Positions 17,149 through 25,803 of a stretch of DNA of 64,000 nucleotides are shown here, piece after piece; the stretch's first letter is position 1; the number at the start of each line of letters is the position of its first letter. This DNA is from Microbacterium galbinum. GTDB lineage: Bacteria > Actinomycetota > Actinomycetes > Actinomycetales > Microbacteriaceae. The DNA lies in NCBI RefSeq assembly GCF_023091225.1, contig NZ_JAHWXM010000001.1:2377913-2441912 (forward strand). Direction: 5' to 3'. The notes beneath the pieces are model-generated. The model made no database searches. It saw nothing but the letters and a program-made list of their open reading frames with translations, and was not told where the DNA came from. Position numbers and translations under genes: made by a program.

Positions 17149-17843
17149 CGCTCACCATCACCCACCCGCGCTCCGGGGAGCGCGCGCCCTCCGTCACGCT
17201 GTGGATGATGATGGTGCTCACCTTTGTCACCGGGGTCGTCGATGCGGTCGGCTTCCTCGGGCTCGACCGCGTCTTCGTCGGGAACATGACCGGGAACATC
17301 GTGATCCTCGGGATGGCGGTCGCGGGGGCGGACGACCTCCCCGTGATCGGACCGGCGATCGCTCTCGGCACGTTCACCGCCGGCGCATTCATCGGCGGCA
17401 TGGTGCTGCGTCGGCGTCGGAAGATCTGGAGCGGCGGGGTCTCGGTGCTCCTCGGGAGCGGCGCCGCCGTGCTGGGGCTGCTCGGCCTGGCCTACGTCGT
17501 GCCGGGATGGTCGGAGTCGTCGGCGCTGGAGCTCGCGGCGTCATCGGCGACGGCTGCGGCGATGGGCGTGCAGGCGGCGGTCGCACGCAGCCTCGCGGTC
17601 GCCGATGTCACCACCGTGGTGGTGACATCCACGCTCACCTCCCTCGCCAGCGAGTCGCTCGTCTCGGGAGGGGTGAGGGGGCTGTGGAATCGTCGCTTCG
17701 CCGCCATCGCGATCATCTTCGCCGGGGCGCTCGTCGGGGCCCTGCTGCTCCGCTTCGGAGTGGCCGTGCCGCTCCTGGTGGCGGCGCTGCTCACCCTGGT
17801 GGTGGTCGCCTGGGGGCATCGCTCGCTCCACGTTCCGGTGTGA
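17145..17843 (+). CDS. DUF1275 (YoaK-family) membrane protein
   Basis: The 232-residue protein has about six membrane helices and the DUF1275 signature VTGVVDAVGFLGLDRVFVGNMTGNIV (about 24-49). The family has no settled function. Its ATGA overlap with allC makes it the last gene of the operon, which suggests a transport or accessory membrane role for a pathway product, but this is only positional inference. Confidence 0.85.
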   Translation: MTLTITHPRSGERAPSVTLWMMMVLTFVTGVVDAVGFLGLDRVFVGNMTGNIVILGMAVAGADDLPVIGPAIALGTFTAGAFIGGMVLRRRRKIWSGGVSVLLGSGAAVLGLLGLAYVVPGWSESSALELAASSATAAAMGVQAAVARSLAVADVTTVVVTSTLTSLASESLVSGGVRGLWNRRFAAIAIIFAGALVGALLLRFGVAVPLLVAALLTLVVVAWGHRSLHVPV

Positions 17844-17895
17844 CGCGGCATCCGCCCGCCCGCAACCTCCAGACACGACGAAACCCACCGGGAAC

Positions 17896-17958
17896 GTCGA
17901 GACCCACCGCCCCCGACGTGCGGGGCGATGGGTCTCGACGGCGGTGGTGGGTCTCGAC
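17896..17958. repeat. GTCGAGACCCA palindromic repeat, copy A
   Basis: GTCGAGACCCACCGCCCC at the left pairs with GGGGCGATGGGTCTCGAC (17922-17939), and a further half-arm GTGGTGGGTCTCGAC follows to 17958. The same family appears at 58220-58301. It sits between the allantoin operon and convergent katA, where it could also terminate both transcripts. Confidence 0.75.
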
Positions 17959-17985
17959 GCGAATCCGTCAGTGACCCGACTCACC

Positions 17986-19437
17986 TCAGACGCGGCTACG
18001 CAGGGCCTCTCCGAGCGCGGCGTCGACGTTCGTCCAGTACTGGAAGAAGCGCTCGCGGATGCCGTCCACCGTGATCGACTTGCCCTGACCGGTCAGGGTC
18101 TCGAGGAAGCGTGCGCGCTGCACGTCGTCGAAGACCTCGCGGTACAGCGTGCCCGCCTGACCGAAGTCGTCGTCGTCGCTGTGCAGGGTCGCCGCCGAGC
18201 GGATCAGCTCGCCGTCGGACTCCCAGCTCGCCTCGACACCCGCCTGCGGGTCGGCCTCGGGGCCGCCGGCCGCACCGTAGGAGTTCGGGGTGTAGACGCG
18301 GTGCTCGGCGGGGTTGAACCGATACTGCATGTTGCCCTCGTGCATGTAGTTGCGGGTCTCTGCAGCGTGCGGCTGGTTGACCGGCAGCTGGTTGTAGTTC
18401 GTGCCGACGCGGTGACGCTGCGCGTCGGGGTAGGCGAAGACGCGCGCCATGAGCATCTTGTCGGGCGAGATGCCGGTACCGGGCACCTGGTTGCCGGGCG
18501 AGAACGCCGCCTGCTCGATCTGCGCGAAGAAGTTCTCCGGGTTGCGGTTCAGCGTGAACGTGCCCACCTTGATGCGCGGGTAGTCCTTCTTCGACCAGGT
18601 CTTCGTGAGGTCGAACGGGTTGAAGCGGTACGCCTTGGCCTCGTCATACGGCATGATCTGCACGTAGACATCCCACTCCGGGAAGTCGCCCGCGGCGATC
18701 GAGTCGAACAGGTCGCGACGGTAGAAGTCGGCATCCGATCCGGCCAGGCGCTCGGCCTCGTCGGCGCCCATCGCCTCGACGCCCTGCTTCGACAGGAAGT
18801 GGTACTGCACCCAGAAGCGCTCGCCCGCGGCGTTGACCCACTGGTAGGTGTGCGATCCGTAGCCGTTCATGTGGCGCCAGCTGCGCGGCAGGCCACGATC
18901 GCCCATGAGGTAGGTGACCTGGTGCGAGGTCTCGGGCGAGAGGGTCCAGAAGTCCCACTGCATGTCGGCATCGCGCAGACCCGAATCGCCGAGGCGCTTC
19001 TGCGAGTGGATGAAGTCGGGGAACTTCATCGCGTCGCGGATGAAGAAGGTGGGGGTGTTGTTGCCGACGATGTCGAGGTTGCCGTCGGTCGTGTAGAAGC
19101 GCAGCGAGAAGCCGCGCACGTCGCGCCAGGTGTCGGGGGAGCCCTGCTCGCCGGCGACCGAGGAGAAGCGCAGCAGCGTCTCGCTGGTGGCGCCCGGCTG
19201 GAAGACGGCCGCGCGGGTGTAGGCCGAGACGTCTTCGGTGACGACGAACTCGCCGAACGCGCCGCCGCCCTTGGCGTGCGGGTTGCGCTCCGGCACCCGC
19301 TCGCGGTTGAAGGAGGCGAGCTTCTCGACGAGGTAGCGGTCGTGCAGGACGGTGGGGCCGTCGGCTCCGACGGTGAGCGAGTGCGCGTCGCTCGCGACCG
19401 GGGTGCCGGTCTGGGTGGTGGTGGCGGGTTTCGTCAT
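17986..19437 (-). CDS. katA: monofunctional haem catalase
   Basis: Catalase disproportionates hydrogen peroxide. The 483-residue protein is a small-subunit clade enzyme. The distal histidine is H54 in [16 protein letters not shown], the distal asparagine lies in [14 protein letters not shown] (near 127), and the proximal tyrosine is in [23 protein letters not shown]. The distal-histidine motif reads RNPHAKG rather than the common VVHAKG. AAGGAG lies 6 nt before the ATG. It follows the Fur-family gene by 76 bp on the same strand, so it is probably co-transcribed and peroxide-controlled. Confidence 0.95.
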   Translation of the reverse strand: MTKPATTTQTGTPVASDAHSLTVGADGPTVLHDRYLVEKLASFNRERVPERNPHAKGGGAFGEFVVTEDVSAYTRAAVFQPGATSETLLRFSSVAGEQGSPDTWRDVRGFSLRFYTTDGNLDIVGNNTPTFFIRDAMKFPDFIHSQKRLGDSGLRDADMQWDFWTLSPETSHQVTYLMGDRGLPRSWRHMNGYGSHTYQWVNAAGERFWVQYHFLSKQGVEAMGADEAERLAGSDADFYRRDLFDSIAAGDFPEWDVYVQIMPYDEAKAYRFNPFDLTKTWSKKDYPRIKVGTFTLNRNPENFFAQIEQAAFSPGNQVPGTGISPDKMLMARVFAYPDAQRHRVGTNYNQLPVNQPHAAETRNYMHEGNMQYRFNPAEHRVYTPNSYGAAGGPEADPQAGVEASWESDGELIRSAATLHSDDDDFGQAGTLYREVFDDVQRARFLETLTGQGKSITVDGIRERFFQYWTNVDAALGEALRSRV

Positions 19438-19513
19438 GGTGTTCTCCTTCTGCGCGCGGGTACGGCGAACAGCCCTTCTCCGCGGGTGGCGGGTCGGTGG
19501 CGGATGCGTCGGA

Positions 19514-19936
19514 CTACTGCGCGGCGTTCTGGCAGCTGGGGCACAGGCCCCAGAAGGTCACTTCTGCTGTCTGGACGGTGAATCCCCCCGAAGACGACGG
19601 GGTGAGGCACGGCGCTTCGCCGACGACGCAGTCCACATCGCCGACCGCCCCGCAGGAGGTGCAGACGATGTGGTGATGGTTGTCGCCGATGCGCCGTTCG
19701 TAGAGCGCTGCGGAGCCTGCCGGTTCGATCCGGCGGACGAGGCCCGCCGTCGTCAGGTCCGCGAGGATGTTGTGCACCGACTGGATCGACGTGGTCGGCA
19801 GCACCTCCGAGATCGCCCGGTAGAGGCGTTCGGCATCCGTATGGGCCATGGAGTCCAGCGCCTCGAGAACGGCGACGCGGCCCGCGGTCGCCCTCAGTCC
19901 GGCGCCGCGAAGCGCCTGATCGAGTGTGGTCTCCAT
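19514..19936 (-). CDS. Fur-family regulator (CatR/FurA-like)
   Basis: The 140-residue protein has a winged helix (about 1-80, [13 protein letters not shown] then [20 protein letters not shown]). Its dimerisation domain has a histidine-rich metal site ([13 protein letters not shown]) and two CxxC zinc pairs (CTSC and CPSC). Being directly upstream of katA, with an operator over its own promoter, it is most likely a peroxide- or iron-responsive repressor of katA, like FurA or CatR. Metal specificity is not readable. Confidence 0.88.
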   Translation of the reverse strand: METTLDQALRGAGLRATAGRVAVLEALDSMAHTDAERLYRAISEVLPTTSIQSVHNILADLTTAGLVRRIEPAGSAALYERRIGDNHHHIVCTSCGAVGDVDCVVGEAPCLTPSSSGGFTVQTAEVTFWGLCPSCQNAAQ

Positions 19937-19943
19937 GTCTCCG

Positions 19944-19949
19944 ACCCTA
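19944..19949 (-). promoter_or_regulatory. -10 element of a probable leaderless promoter
   Basis: TAGGGT on the minus strand, with 7 nt between it and the ATG at 19936. The Fur-type operator lies just upstream. Confidence 0.5.
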
Positions 19950-19955
19950 CCCGCT

Positions 19956-19974
19956 CTTTTGAGTGATTCAAAAG
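19956..19974. promoter_or_regulatory. Fur/CatR-type operator
   Basis: CTTTTGA and TCAAAAG form a perfect inverted repeat around GTGAT. The core TTGA-N-TCAA style matches known CatR/PerR/FurA boxes. It sits between the expected -35 and -10 of the regulator-katA transcript, so binding would repress both genes. Confidence 0.75.
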
Positions 19975-20030
19975 TACGGCGTGTCGGCCCGCGTGTCGCC
20001 CGATCGCGTGCGTCAGAGGTGCGGCGTGCG

Positions 20031-20948
20031 TCAGAGGTGGCGGATGCTGTGCCGAAGGCGCGTGCGGATGTCGAACAGCTCGTTGCCGCCGATCACCCGT
20101 GTGCCCGGCAGGCCCTGGCGCAGGAGAGTGGGCAGGATGCTGCGGCGCACGACGAAGACGGGCAGACCACGGATGCTCCCGAGAGGCGTCGAGGGCATCG
20201 ACAGGTCGTCGTCTGGCAGCACCACGATCGCGCCGCTGAAGGTCACGCGGGCCGCCCGGGCGACGGAGCGGATCTGCGCGAGCAGGTCGGTCACGGGGGC
20301 GCGGTGCCCGAGGCTGGGGCCCGTGATCTCGCCGCGGCGGAACCCCACGACGCCGCCGAAGTCGGCCGACATCACCCCGTACAGGCCCGACGGTCCGAGG
20401 ATCACATGGTCGAGGCGGTGCACGGCATCCGCGTCGTCGCCGGCGCTCGCGGGCCCGGTCGCGATCCCGTGCCAGAGCGTGAAGCCCATGCCCAGCCCCG
20501 CCACCGCGCGGGCGGTGCCCTCTTCGGCCAGGGCGTCGGCGAGCAGGCGGCGCAGGGCGCGGGGTGCGGCGCGCACGAGGCTCGGGGCGTACGGGTCGGG
20601 GATGCTCTCGCCCGCCCACTCCTCGAGCAGTGCCACGTAGCGGGCGCGGCGCCAGGCGCCGGCCTCGCCGGAGGTCTTCGGCCGCGGGCGTGTGTCGGTG
20701 CGGACGGGCTCGGGCGCGCGCCATTCGTCTCCGCCGCTGCGCGTGCGGTCGTAGCTCGCGCGGCCCGCGGGGGTGCCGATGAGTTCCCACGCCCGCTGCA
20801 CCCGGATGAACACCGCCGCATCGCCGCCCGTGTCGGGATGCGCCTCGCGCAGGCGGGCGCGATACGCGCGGCGCAGTTCGTCGTCGTCGGTGCCCGGCGT
20901 CACCCCGAGGACCTCGTACGCCGAGGCCGAGAGCGGGCTGTCGAACAT
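20031..20948 (-). CDS. J-domain protein with NERD-like C-terminal domain
   Basis: The 305-residue protein starts with a J-domain (about 8-70: AYEVLGVTPGTDDDELRRAY, the HPD tripeptide in REAHPDTGGD, then AWELIGTPAGRASYD). The C-terminal 150 residues contain DHVILGPSGLYGVMSADFGG, which resembles the core of nuclease-related (NERD) domains. The conserved lysine that usually follows is absent. The protein may recruit DnaK to a DNA- or membrane-associated target. Function is unknown. Confidence 0.7.
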   Translation of the reverse strand: MFDSPLSASAYEVLGVTPGTDDDELRRAYRARLREAHPDTGGDAAVFIRVQRAWELIGTPAGRASYDRTRSGGDEWRAPEPVRTDTRPRPKTSGEAGAWRRARYVALLEEWAGESIPDPYAPSLVRAAPRALRRLLADALAEEGTARAVAGLGMGFTLWHGIATGPASAGDDADAVHRLDHVILGPSGLYGVMSADFGGVVGFRRGEITGPSLGHRAPVTDLLAQIRSVARAARVTFSGAIVVLPDDDLSMPSTPLGSIRGLPVFVVRRSILPTLLRQGLPGTRVIGGNELFDIRTRLRHSIRHL

Positions 20949-20980
20949 CCCCTCAGAATATCCGCGTGGGTGGGGGACGC

Positions 20981-21033
20981 TTCGACAGGCTCAGCGACCC
21001 AGTTGTGCGGAGTGGGTCCCTGAGCCTGTCGAA
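20981..21033. repeat. TTCGACAGGCTCAG palindromic repeat, copy A
   Basis: Left arm 20981-21001 and right arm 21013-21033 match at 20 of 21 positions around an 11-nt loop. Other members are at 31172-31233 and, translated, at 63511-63710. Confidence 0.85.
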
Positions 21034-21055
21034 GGGCCCGCCCCGAGAAACGCCC

Positions 21056-21700
21056 TCACTCCGGAACGTCGACCACCCGCTCGACACCGACCACGGGCAC
21101 GACGTCCCCGCCGGATGCCGCGGCCACGGCATCCGTCAGGTGCGCGATCTCGAGCGCCGGCGCCCAGACCTCGAGCGTGGCCGCCGCGCCGTACGCGGGC
21201 TCGCCGAGCGTGGCGCCGTGGTGGCCGGCCCAGTCGCGCAGCAGGTTGTCGAAGCGCCCGGCGTCGGCGTGCGCGACCTCGATCCGCACCTGGGTGAGGG
21301 CCTCGCGCCGCACCAGCCGGGCGAGGTCGAGCGCCTCCGAGGTCGCGGTCGAGTAGGCCCGTACGAGCCCGCCGGCGCCGAGTTTCACGCCGCCGAAGTA
21401 GCGGGTGACGACGGCGACGACATCGGTCAGCTCGCGGCGGCGCAGCACCTCGAGCATCGGGATCCCCGCGGTGCCCGACGGTTCTCCGTCGTCCGACGAG
21501 CGGGCCTGATCGCCGAGCAGACCGGTCACCATCGCGGTGCAGTTGTGCGCGGCATCCCACGCCCTCTTGCGGATGCCGGCGATCACCGCCTCGGCCTCCT
21601 CGACCGACCCGACCGGCGCGATGTGCGTGAGGAACCGCGACTTCTTGATGGCGAGCTCGTGGTCGACGGCACCCGCGATCGTCGCCGGATACCTGCTCAT
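21056..21700 (-). CDS. YigZ/IMPACT family protein
   Basis: The 214-residue protein has the UPF0029 signature RYFGGVKLGAGGLVRAYSTA (about 110-129) and the N-terminal KKSRFLTHIAPV. The C-terminal half matches the DUF1949 region. Family members act at the ribosome or in translation stress in other organisms, but the bacterial role is not well defined. TAGGGT with 6 nt spacing precedes the ATG. Confidence 0.88.
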   Translation of the reverse strand: MSRYPATIAGAVDHELAIKKSRFLTHIAPVGSVEEAEAVIAGIRKRAWDAAHNCTAMVTGLLGDQARSSDDGEPSGTAGIPMLEVLRRRELTDVVAVVTRYFGGVKLGAGGLVRAYSTATSEALDLARLVRREALTQVRIEVAHADAGRFDNLLRDWAGHHGATLGEPAYGAAATLEVWAPALEIAHLTDAVAAASGGDVVPVVGVERVVDVPE

Positions 21701-21706
21701 CCGCCC

Positions 21707-21712
21707 ACCCTA
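21707..21712 (-). promoter_or_regulatory. -10 element of a probable leaderless promoter
   Basis: TAGGGT on the minus strand, with 6 nt between it and the ATG at 21700. Confidence 0.5.
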
Positions 21713-21726
21713 TCCAGCCCCTCGAA

Positions 21727-21790
21727 CCGCTCCCGTTGCACTTCTGTCGGTCTGGGCCGGCCATTCCGACAGAAAGTGCGACGGGAGCGG
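21727..21790. repeat. long hairpin between the CU044_5270 gene and yigZ
   Basis: The 24-nt arm 21727-21750 pairs with 21766-21790, with one mismatch and one extra A, around a 15-nt loop. It lies just after the stop of the 21797-22879 gene on that strand, so it can act as a Rho-independent-like terminator without a U-tract, or it may be a repetitive element. Confidence 0.7.
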
Positions 21791-21796
21791 ATACCG

Positions 21797-22879
21797 TCAG
21801 GGCTGAGGTGCCTCGTCGACGATCTCGAAGTCGACCGTCCACGACACCCACGGGAGTTCCGCGGGCAGCAGATCGGTGGGTCGGTGGGGATAGACCTCCC
21901 GCCCACCGACGATGTGACCGCTCTCAGTGTTGATGTCGATCTCGGAGACGAGAAGATCCCCGAACTCGCTACCCTCATCGAGGTGGGATTCCATTCTCAG
22001 AGTCGTCACTGAACCGTCTGTCCGGGCGACCTCGACGCCACTCAGGAGCGCCACCGTGTGAAGGGTGGCCGCCCGCAGCTCGGCAGGCATCACGTCGGTG
22101 CTCAGGAAGTGGCCGATGTTCTGAAAGATGATCCAGTCGTCATCCCCGTAGGCGGCGAGCCTCTCGCGAAACCATTCGAGCAGCTTCTCCGGATCACGGG
22201 GCATCGTTGCGTATTCGTCTCGGAACGGTTCCCACGATTCGCCCTCCTTGGCGATTCCTCCGGGCAAGGCGACAAGACCGCCCGGGTCGGCATCCCGATC
22301 GCCGACCTCCGCCACCATGGCCTCGAAGGCCGGAAGCGTCGCGGGGTCGCCGAACACGTCGCGCACTTCGTTCACCTGTCGGTCGTCGATGATCCAGTCG
22401 TCCGCCCGATCGCTGGGCACATAGAGGTCACGGATGCTCCGCTGGAACACGGCACCCTCTGACTGATCGAGGGTCGCTGCGCTGAATCCGAAAACCGGAT
22501 CACTGGGGTCGAGGTCGGCGTCCCACAGAGTGATCAGGTCGTATGTCTCGCGCATCCGCAGGTACTGTCCGGGTGCGAGAACCGGGTCTGGCGACGTCAT
22601 GGCCGCGCCGGCGGCATCGTTGAGCACGGCCACGGCGGCAGCGGATGCCGGCGGTGCGGCGAGAGGCGAGACGGTGCCCGCGATGATGACGGTCGCGGCA
22701 ATCGCTCCAGCCGTCACCGTACCGGCGGCCGTGCCGCCCCAGACCCAGCGTCGGCGCGAGCGCCGCGGGCGAGGCTGGGCGATGCCCCGCATCACCGTAG
22801 AGCGGGATCGTTCGATCCGAGCTTGAGCGGCGGGGTCGTGTGCGCCCTCGATCTCACGCACGAGTTCTGACAGTTCCAT
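21797..22879 (-). CDS. CU044_5270-type membrane-anchored sigma-factor partner
   Basis: The 360-residue protein has a cytosolic N-terminal region of about 45 residues (MELSELVREIEGAHDPAAQARI), one transmembrane helix (about 48-70) and a large extracytoplasmic domain with APGQYLRMRETYDL. This is the pattern of actinobacterial CU044_5270 proteins encoded next to ECF sigma factors. It probably senses an envelope signal and controls the sigma factor. The ATG at 22879 lies 26 bp inside the sigma gene, implying coupled translation. The longer frame to 23338 is the sigma gene read out of frame. Confidence 0.8.
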   Translation of the reverse strand: MELSELVREIEGAHDPAAQARIERSRSTVMRGIAQPRPRRSRRRWVWGGTAAGTVTAGAIAATVIIAGTVSPLAAPPASAAAVAVLNDAAGAAMTSPDPVLAPGQYLRMRETYDLITLWDADLDPSDPVFGFSAATLDQSEGAVFQRSIRDLYVPSDRADDWIIDDRQVNEVRDVFGDPATLPAFEAMVAEVGDRDADPGGLVALPGGIAKEGESWEPFRDEYATMPRDPEKLLEWFRERLAAYGDDDWIIFQNIGHFLSTDVMPAELRAATLHTVALLSGVEVARTDGSVTTLRMESHLDEGSEFGDLLVSEIDINTESGHIVGGREVYPHRPTDLLPAELPWVSWTVDFEIVDEAPQP

Positions 22880-23456
22880 CGTCGATCTCCTTTCCGATCC
22901 AGCTGATTCGCGTGGTCTGTGCGCCGGGCGGCGCGAGTTTCCGACGGACGCGGTGCAATCGCGATCCGACCGTGCCGACCGGGATGCGCAGTGCTTGTGC
23001 GATCTCCTCGTGCGACAGATCCGCCCAGGCGTGCAGCAGGAGCGTGTCGCGATCCTTGGGCGACAGTGCGGCGATCCGCGGGGCGAGCAGGCGGATCGCC
23101 GCAGCGGCGTCGACCCGCCCGTCACTGTCGTCGATGCCGCCGCCGGTCGTGTGCTCGCCCCGCACAGCGGATGCTTCGACGGCACGCCAGTGCTTCGCCT
23201 CGGTCGCTCGGTGCTTCGCGGCGATCCGCACCGCGATGCCGAGCAGCCACGGCCGCGCCGAATCCCACGCGCGGTCGAAGGTGCGACGTCGGCGGAACGC
23301 GACGAGGAAGGTCTCGCTGAGACAGTCCTCGGCGGCATCCGCCCCGAGTCTTCGGCGGAGGAAGGCCTCCACGGCCGCCGCGTGGCGGTCGAACACCTCC
23401 CCGAACGCCTGCGGATGTCGCTCGGAGCGCTCGATGATCTCGCTGTCAGTGGTCAC
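22854..23456 (-). CDS. ECF RNA polymerase sigma factor
   Basis: The 200-residue protein has region 2 (about 15-80: FGEVFDRHAAAVEAFLRRRL, then AEDCLSETFLVAFRR) and region 4 (about 130-180: LAALSP-like helix, DLSHEEIAQALRIPVGTVGSRLHRVRRKL). It would direct transcription of a small stress regulon. The start is GTG. It forms an overlapping pair with the membrane-anchored partner gene and is divergent from the MATE gene. Confidence 0.92.
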   Translation of the reverse strand: MTTDSEIIERSERHPQAFGEVFDRHAAAVEAFLRRRLGADAAEDCLSETFLVAFRRRRTFDRAWDSARPWLLGIAVRIAAKHRATEAKHWRAVEASAVRGEHTTGGGIDDSDGRVDAAAAIRLLAPRIAALSPKDRDTLLLHAWADLSHEEIAQALRIPVGTVGSRLHRVRRKLAPPGAQTTRISWIGKEIDDGTVRTRA

Positions 23457-23668
23457 AACAGGTATTGCCCGTTCGCGCGCGTCGCTTTCACGGAAACTTC
23501 TTCTGCTCTCTCGAAAGTGCCGTGGTGCGGTCGGACCGATCGGTGATCAGGACTCTATCGACAACATTCGCGTGCACTTCACCGAATCGATTCGATAGAC
23601 TCTTTCCCGCGACACGGAGCAGTGCCGCCATCCCCGCATCCGTACTCCAGCCCTGCGAGTCCTCCCTC

Positions 23669-25165
23669 ATGGCAACCTCCCTCACGACGGGCCGTCCGTG
23701 GCGCGTCATCCTCGCCTTCTCGATCCCCCTGCTGCTCGGCAACGTCGTGCAGCAGCTCTACCAGTTCGCCGACGCGATCGTCGTCGGGCGGCACCTCGGC
23801 GTGACCTCGCTCGCCGCGGTCGGTGCGACCGGACCCCTGCTGTTCCTGCTGCTCGGCTTCGCGTGGGGACTGACGAGCGGATTCGCGATCCCGATCGCCC
23901 AGGCGTTCGGTGCGCGGGACAACGCGGCCGTCCGTCGCTCGGTCGCGACCGGCGTGCTGCTCAGCGGCGCGACGAGCGTGATCCTCACGGCGTGCGCGCC
24001 GCTGATCGCCGGCCCTCTGCTCGCCCTTCTGCAGACGCCGACCGAGCTCATGCCCGAGGCGACGACGTTCACGCAGATCAGCTTCCTCGGCGCGAGCGCC
24101 ACGATGTTCTTCAACTACCTGTCGGCGATCATCCGCGCGATCGGCGACTCGCGCACCCCGCTCGTCTTCCTCACGATCTCGTGCGCGCTCAACGTCGGAC
24201 TCGTCGTGCTCATGGTCGGCCCGCTCGAGTGGGGCGTCGGCGGAGCGGCCCTCGCCACCGTCATCGCCCAGGCCATCTCGGTCGCCCTGTGCCTCGAGTT
24301 CGTGCGCCGTCGCCTGCCGATGCTGCACCTGCGTCGCAGCGACTGGCGCGTCACCCGCGCCGACATCGCCGAGCACCTGCGCCTCGGCCTGCCGATGGGC
24401 TTCCAGGCCTCGATCATCGCGATCGGCACGCTGACCGTGCAGGTCGCGTTGAACACGCTGGGATCGGATGCCGTCGCCGCCTACACCACCGCCTCGCGCG
24501 TCGACGGTCTCGCCGTCGCCCTGCTCTCGTCGCTGGGACTGGCGACCTCGATGTACGCGGCGCAGAACCACGGCGGACGCCGCCCCGACCGCATCCGCCG
24601 CGGGGTCAAGGAGGCGACGTGGATGGCGATCGCCGCGGGCCTCGTGCTCGGCGGACTGCTCGTCGCCTTCGGTGCGCCGATGGTGCGCCTGTTCGTCGGC
24701 GAGGGGTCGGACGATGTCGTCGATCTCGCGCACCTCATGCTCATCATCAACGGTGCGGGCTACTGGGCGCTCGGCATTCTGTTCGTGCTGCGCGGTGCCC
24801 TGCAGGGGCTCGGCCACACGCTCGTTCCGACGGTCACCGGCGTGATCGAGCTGGTCATGCGCGTCGTCGCGGCGGTCGCACTCGGCGCGGTCATCGGGTT
24901 CGCGGGCGTCGCGTTGAGCAACCCGCTCGCCTGGGTCGGCGCGATCGTGCTGCTGGTGCCCGCGTACGTGAAGGCGCATCGCGCGCTCGCGAAACTGCCC
25001 GTCGCGCCCGCCGAGGCGACCGAGACCTCGGCGATGGCGATCGTCGGCCCGACCGACGGATCGATGGTGGTCGACGCGGTCGTCACCCAGCCGATCCCCG
25101 TCGTGCGCAAGCGCGGCCTGCGTCGGCTGACCCTGCGCCCGTCGCGCCGCAGGGCGCGCCGCTGA
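23669..25165 (+). CDS. MATE-family efflux transporter
   Basis: The 498-residue product has about 12 membrane helices in two similar halves. It shows MATE features such as FSIPLLLGNVVQQLYQFADAIVVGRHLG near the N-terminus and a matching RVDGLAVALLSSLGLATSMYAAQN in the second half. It would export drugs or metabolites using a cation gradient. A basic cytosolic tail (residues about 445-498) ends in RRRARR. The frame extends back to 23465, but the ATG at 23669 starts the conserved region. Confidence 0.9.
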   Translation: MATSLTTGRPWRVILAFSIPLLLGNVVQQLYQFADAIVVGRHLGVTSLAAVGATGPLLFLLLGFAWGLTSGFAIPIAQAFGARDNAAVRRSVATGVLLSGATSVILTACAPLIAGPLLALLQTPTELMPEATTFTQISFLGASATMFFNYLSAIIRAIGDSRTPLVFLTISCALNVGLVVLMVGPLEWGVGGAALATVIAQAISVALCLEFVRRRLPMLHLRRSDWRVTRADIAEHLRLGLPMGFQASIIAIGTLTVQVALNTLGSDAVAAYTTASRVDGLAVALLSSLGLATSMYAAQNHGGRRPDRIRRGVKEATWMAIAAGLVLGGLLVAFGAPMVRLFVGEGSDDVVDLAHLMLIINGAGYWALGILFVLRGALQGLGHTLVPTVTGVIELVMRVVAAVALGAVIGFAGVALSNPLAWVGAIVLLVPAYVKAHRALAKLPVAPAEATETSAMAIVGPTDGSMVVDAVVTQPIPVVRKRGLRRLTLRPSRRRARR

Positions 25166-25356
25166 GGCATCCGGACCCCACGCGAATCGAACGCCGAAAC
25201 CGCGTCAGAAATGAGCACTTCGGTCGTCTAGTAGAAGAAGGGTTCCGATCGCTGTCCTCCGAAAGGATGACAAAGATCATGCGTGAGACGGATGGGGATC
25301 CGCGTACGCTTTTCTACTGTGGAGAGTGCGGAGATTCCGCAGACCGGGGGGTCATC

Positions 25357-25779
25357 ATGACGACAGCTGCCATTGCCAGGGACCTGGCCGGATTTCTGGT
25401 TCCGATCGGATGGATCGGCGCGGCGATCGCCGTCGTCTGCGCGATCGTGGCGGGGGCCGCGATCGCTCGCGGTGCCGGTGGGCTCAGCGGCGGAGCGGTC
25501 GGGGTGTGGATTCCCGCGGCGCTCCTGAGCTCCACGGCATCGTTCGCCCACCAGTGGCTGCCCCTCATCATCTCGGGCGCGGCCCTGGGCGCGATGCTCG
25601 TGCTCGGCGGCATCGTGCGCGCGATCATCAGCGCCGCCGACAACGGGCGCATGACGCGCAGTGCGGCACGAGCGGCAGCGGTGGTCGAGGCGGCGCAGCC
25701 CGCCCCGGCCACGACCACGATCCGGGTCCCGGCGCGCGCGCCGAGCACCGCGACCGGCGCGATCGCCGTCGTGCGCTGA
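25357..25779 (+). CDS. small hypothetical membrane protein
   Basis: Predicted 140 residues with three hydrophobic helices (about 11-33, 38-58 and 62-83) and an Ala/Thr/Pro-rich tail. A run of G residues lies 5-6 nt before the ATG at 25357. An ATG at 25279 in the same frame would add 26 residues containing CGECG. I do not recognise the family. Confidence 0.6.
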   Translation: MTTAAIARDLAGFLVPIGWIGAAIAVVCAIVAGAAIARGAGGLSGGAVGVWIPAALLSSTASFAHQWLPLIISGAALGAMLVLGGIVRAIISAADNGRMTRSAARAAAVVEAAQPAPATTTIRVPARAPSTATGAIAVVR

Positions 25780-25803
25780 GTACCGGCTGGGCCGAGAACG
25801 CTC

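Noticed and set aside
17944..19581. 545-codon open frame antisense to catalase
   Set aside because: It is the shadow of katA; the catalase frame carries all the conserved motifs and the antisense text has none.
21797..23338. Longer start for the CU044_5270-type gene
   Set aside because: The extra N-terminus is the sigma factor read in another frame, and ATG 22879 begins the family sequence.
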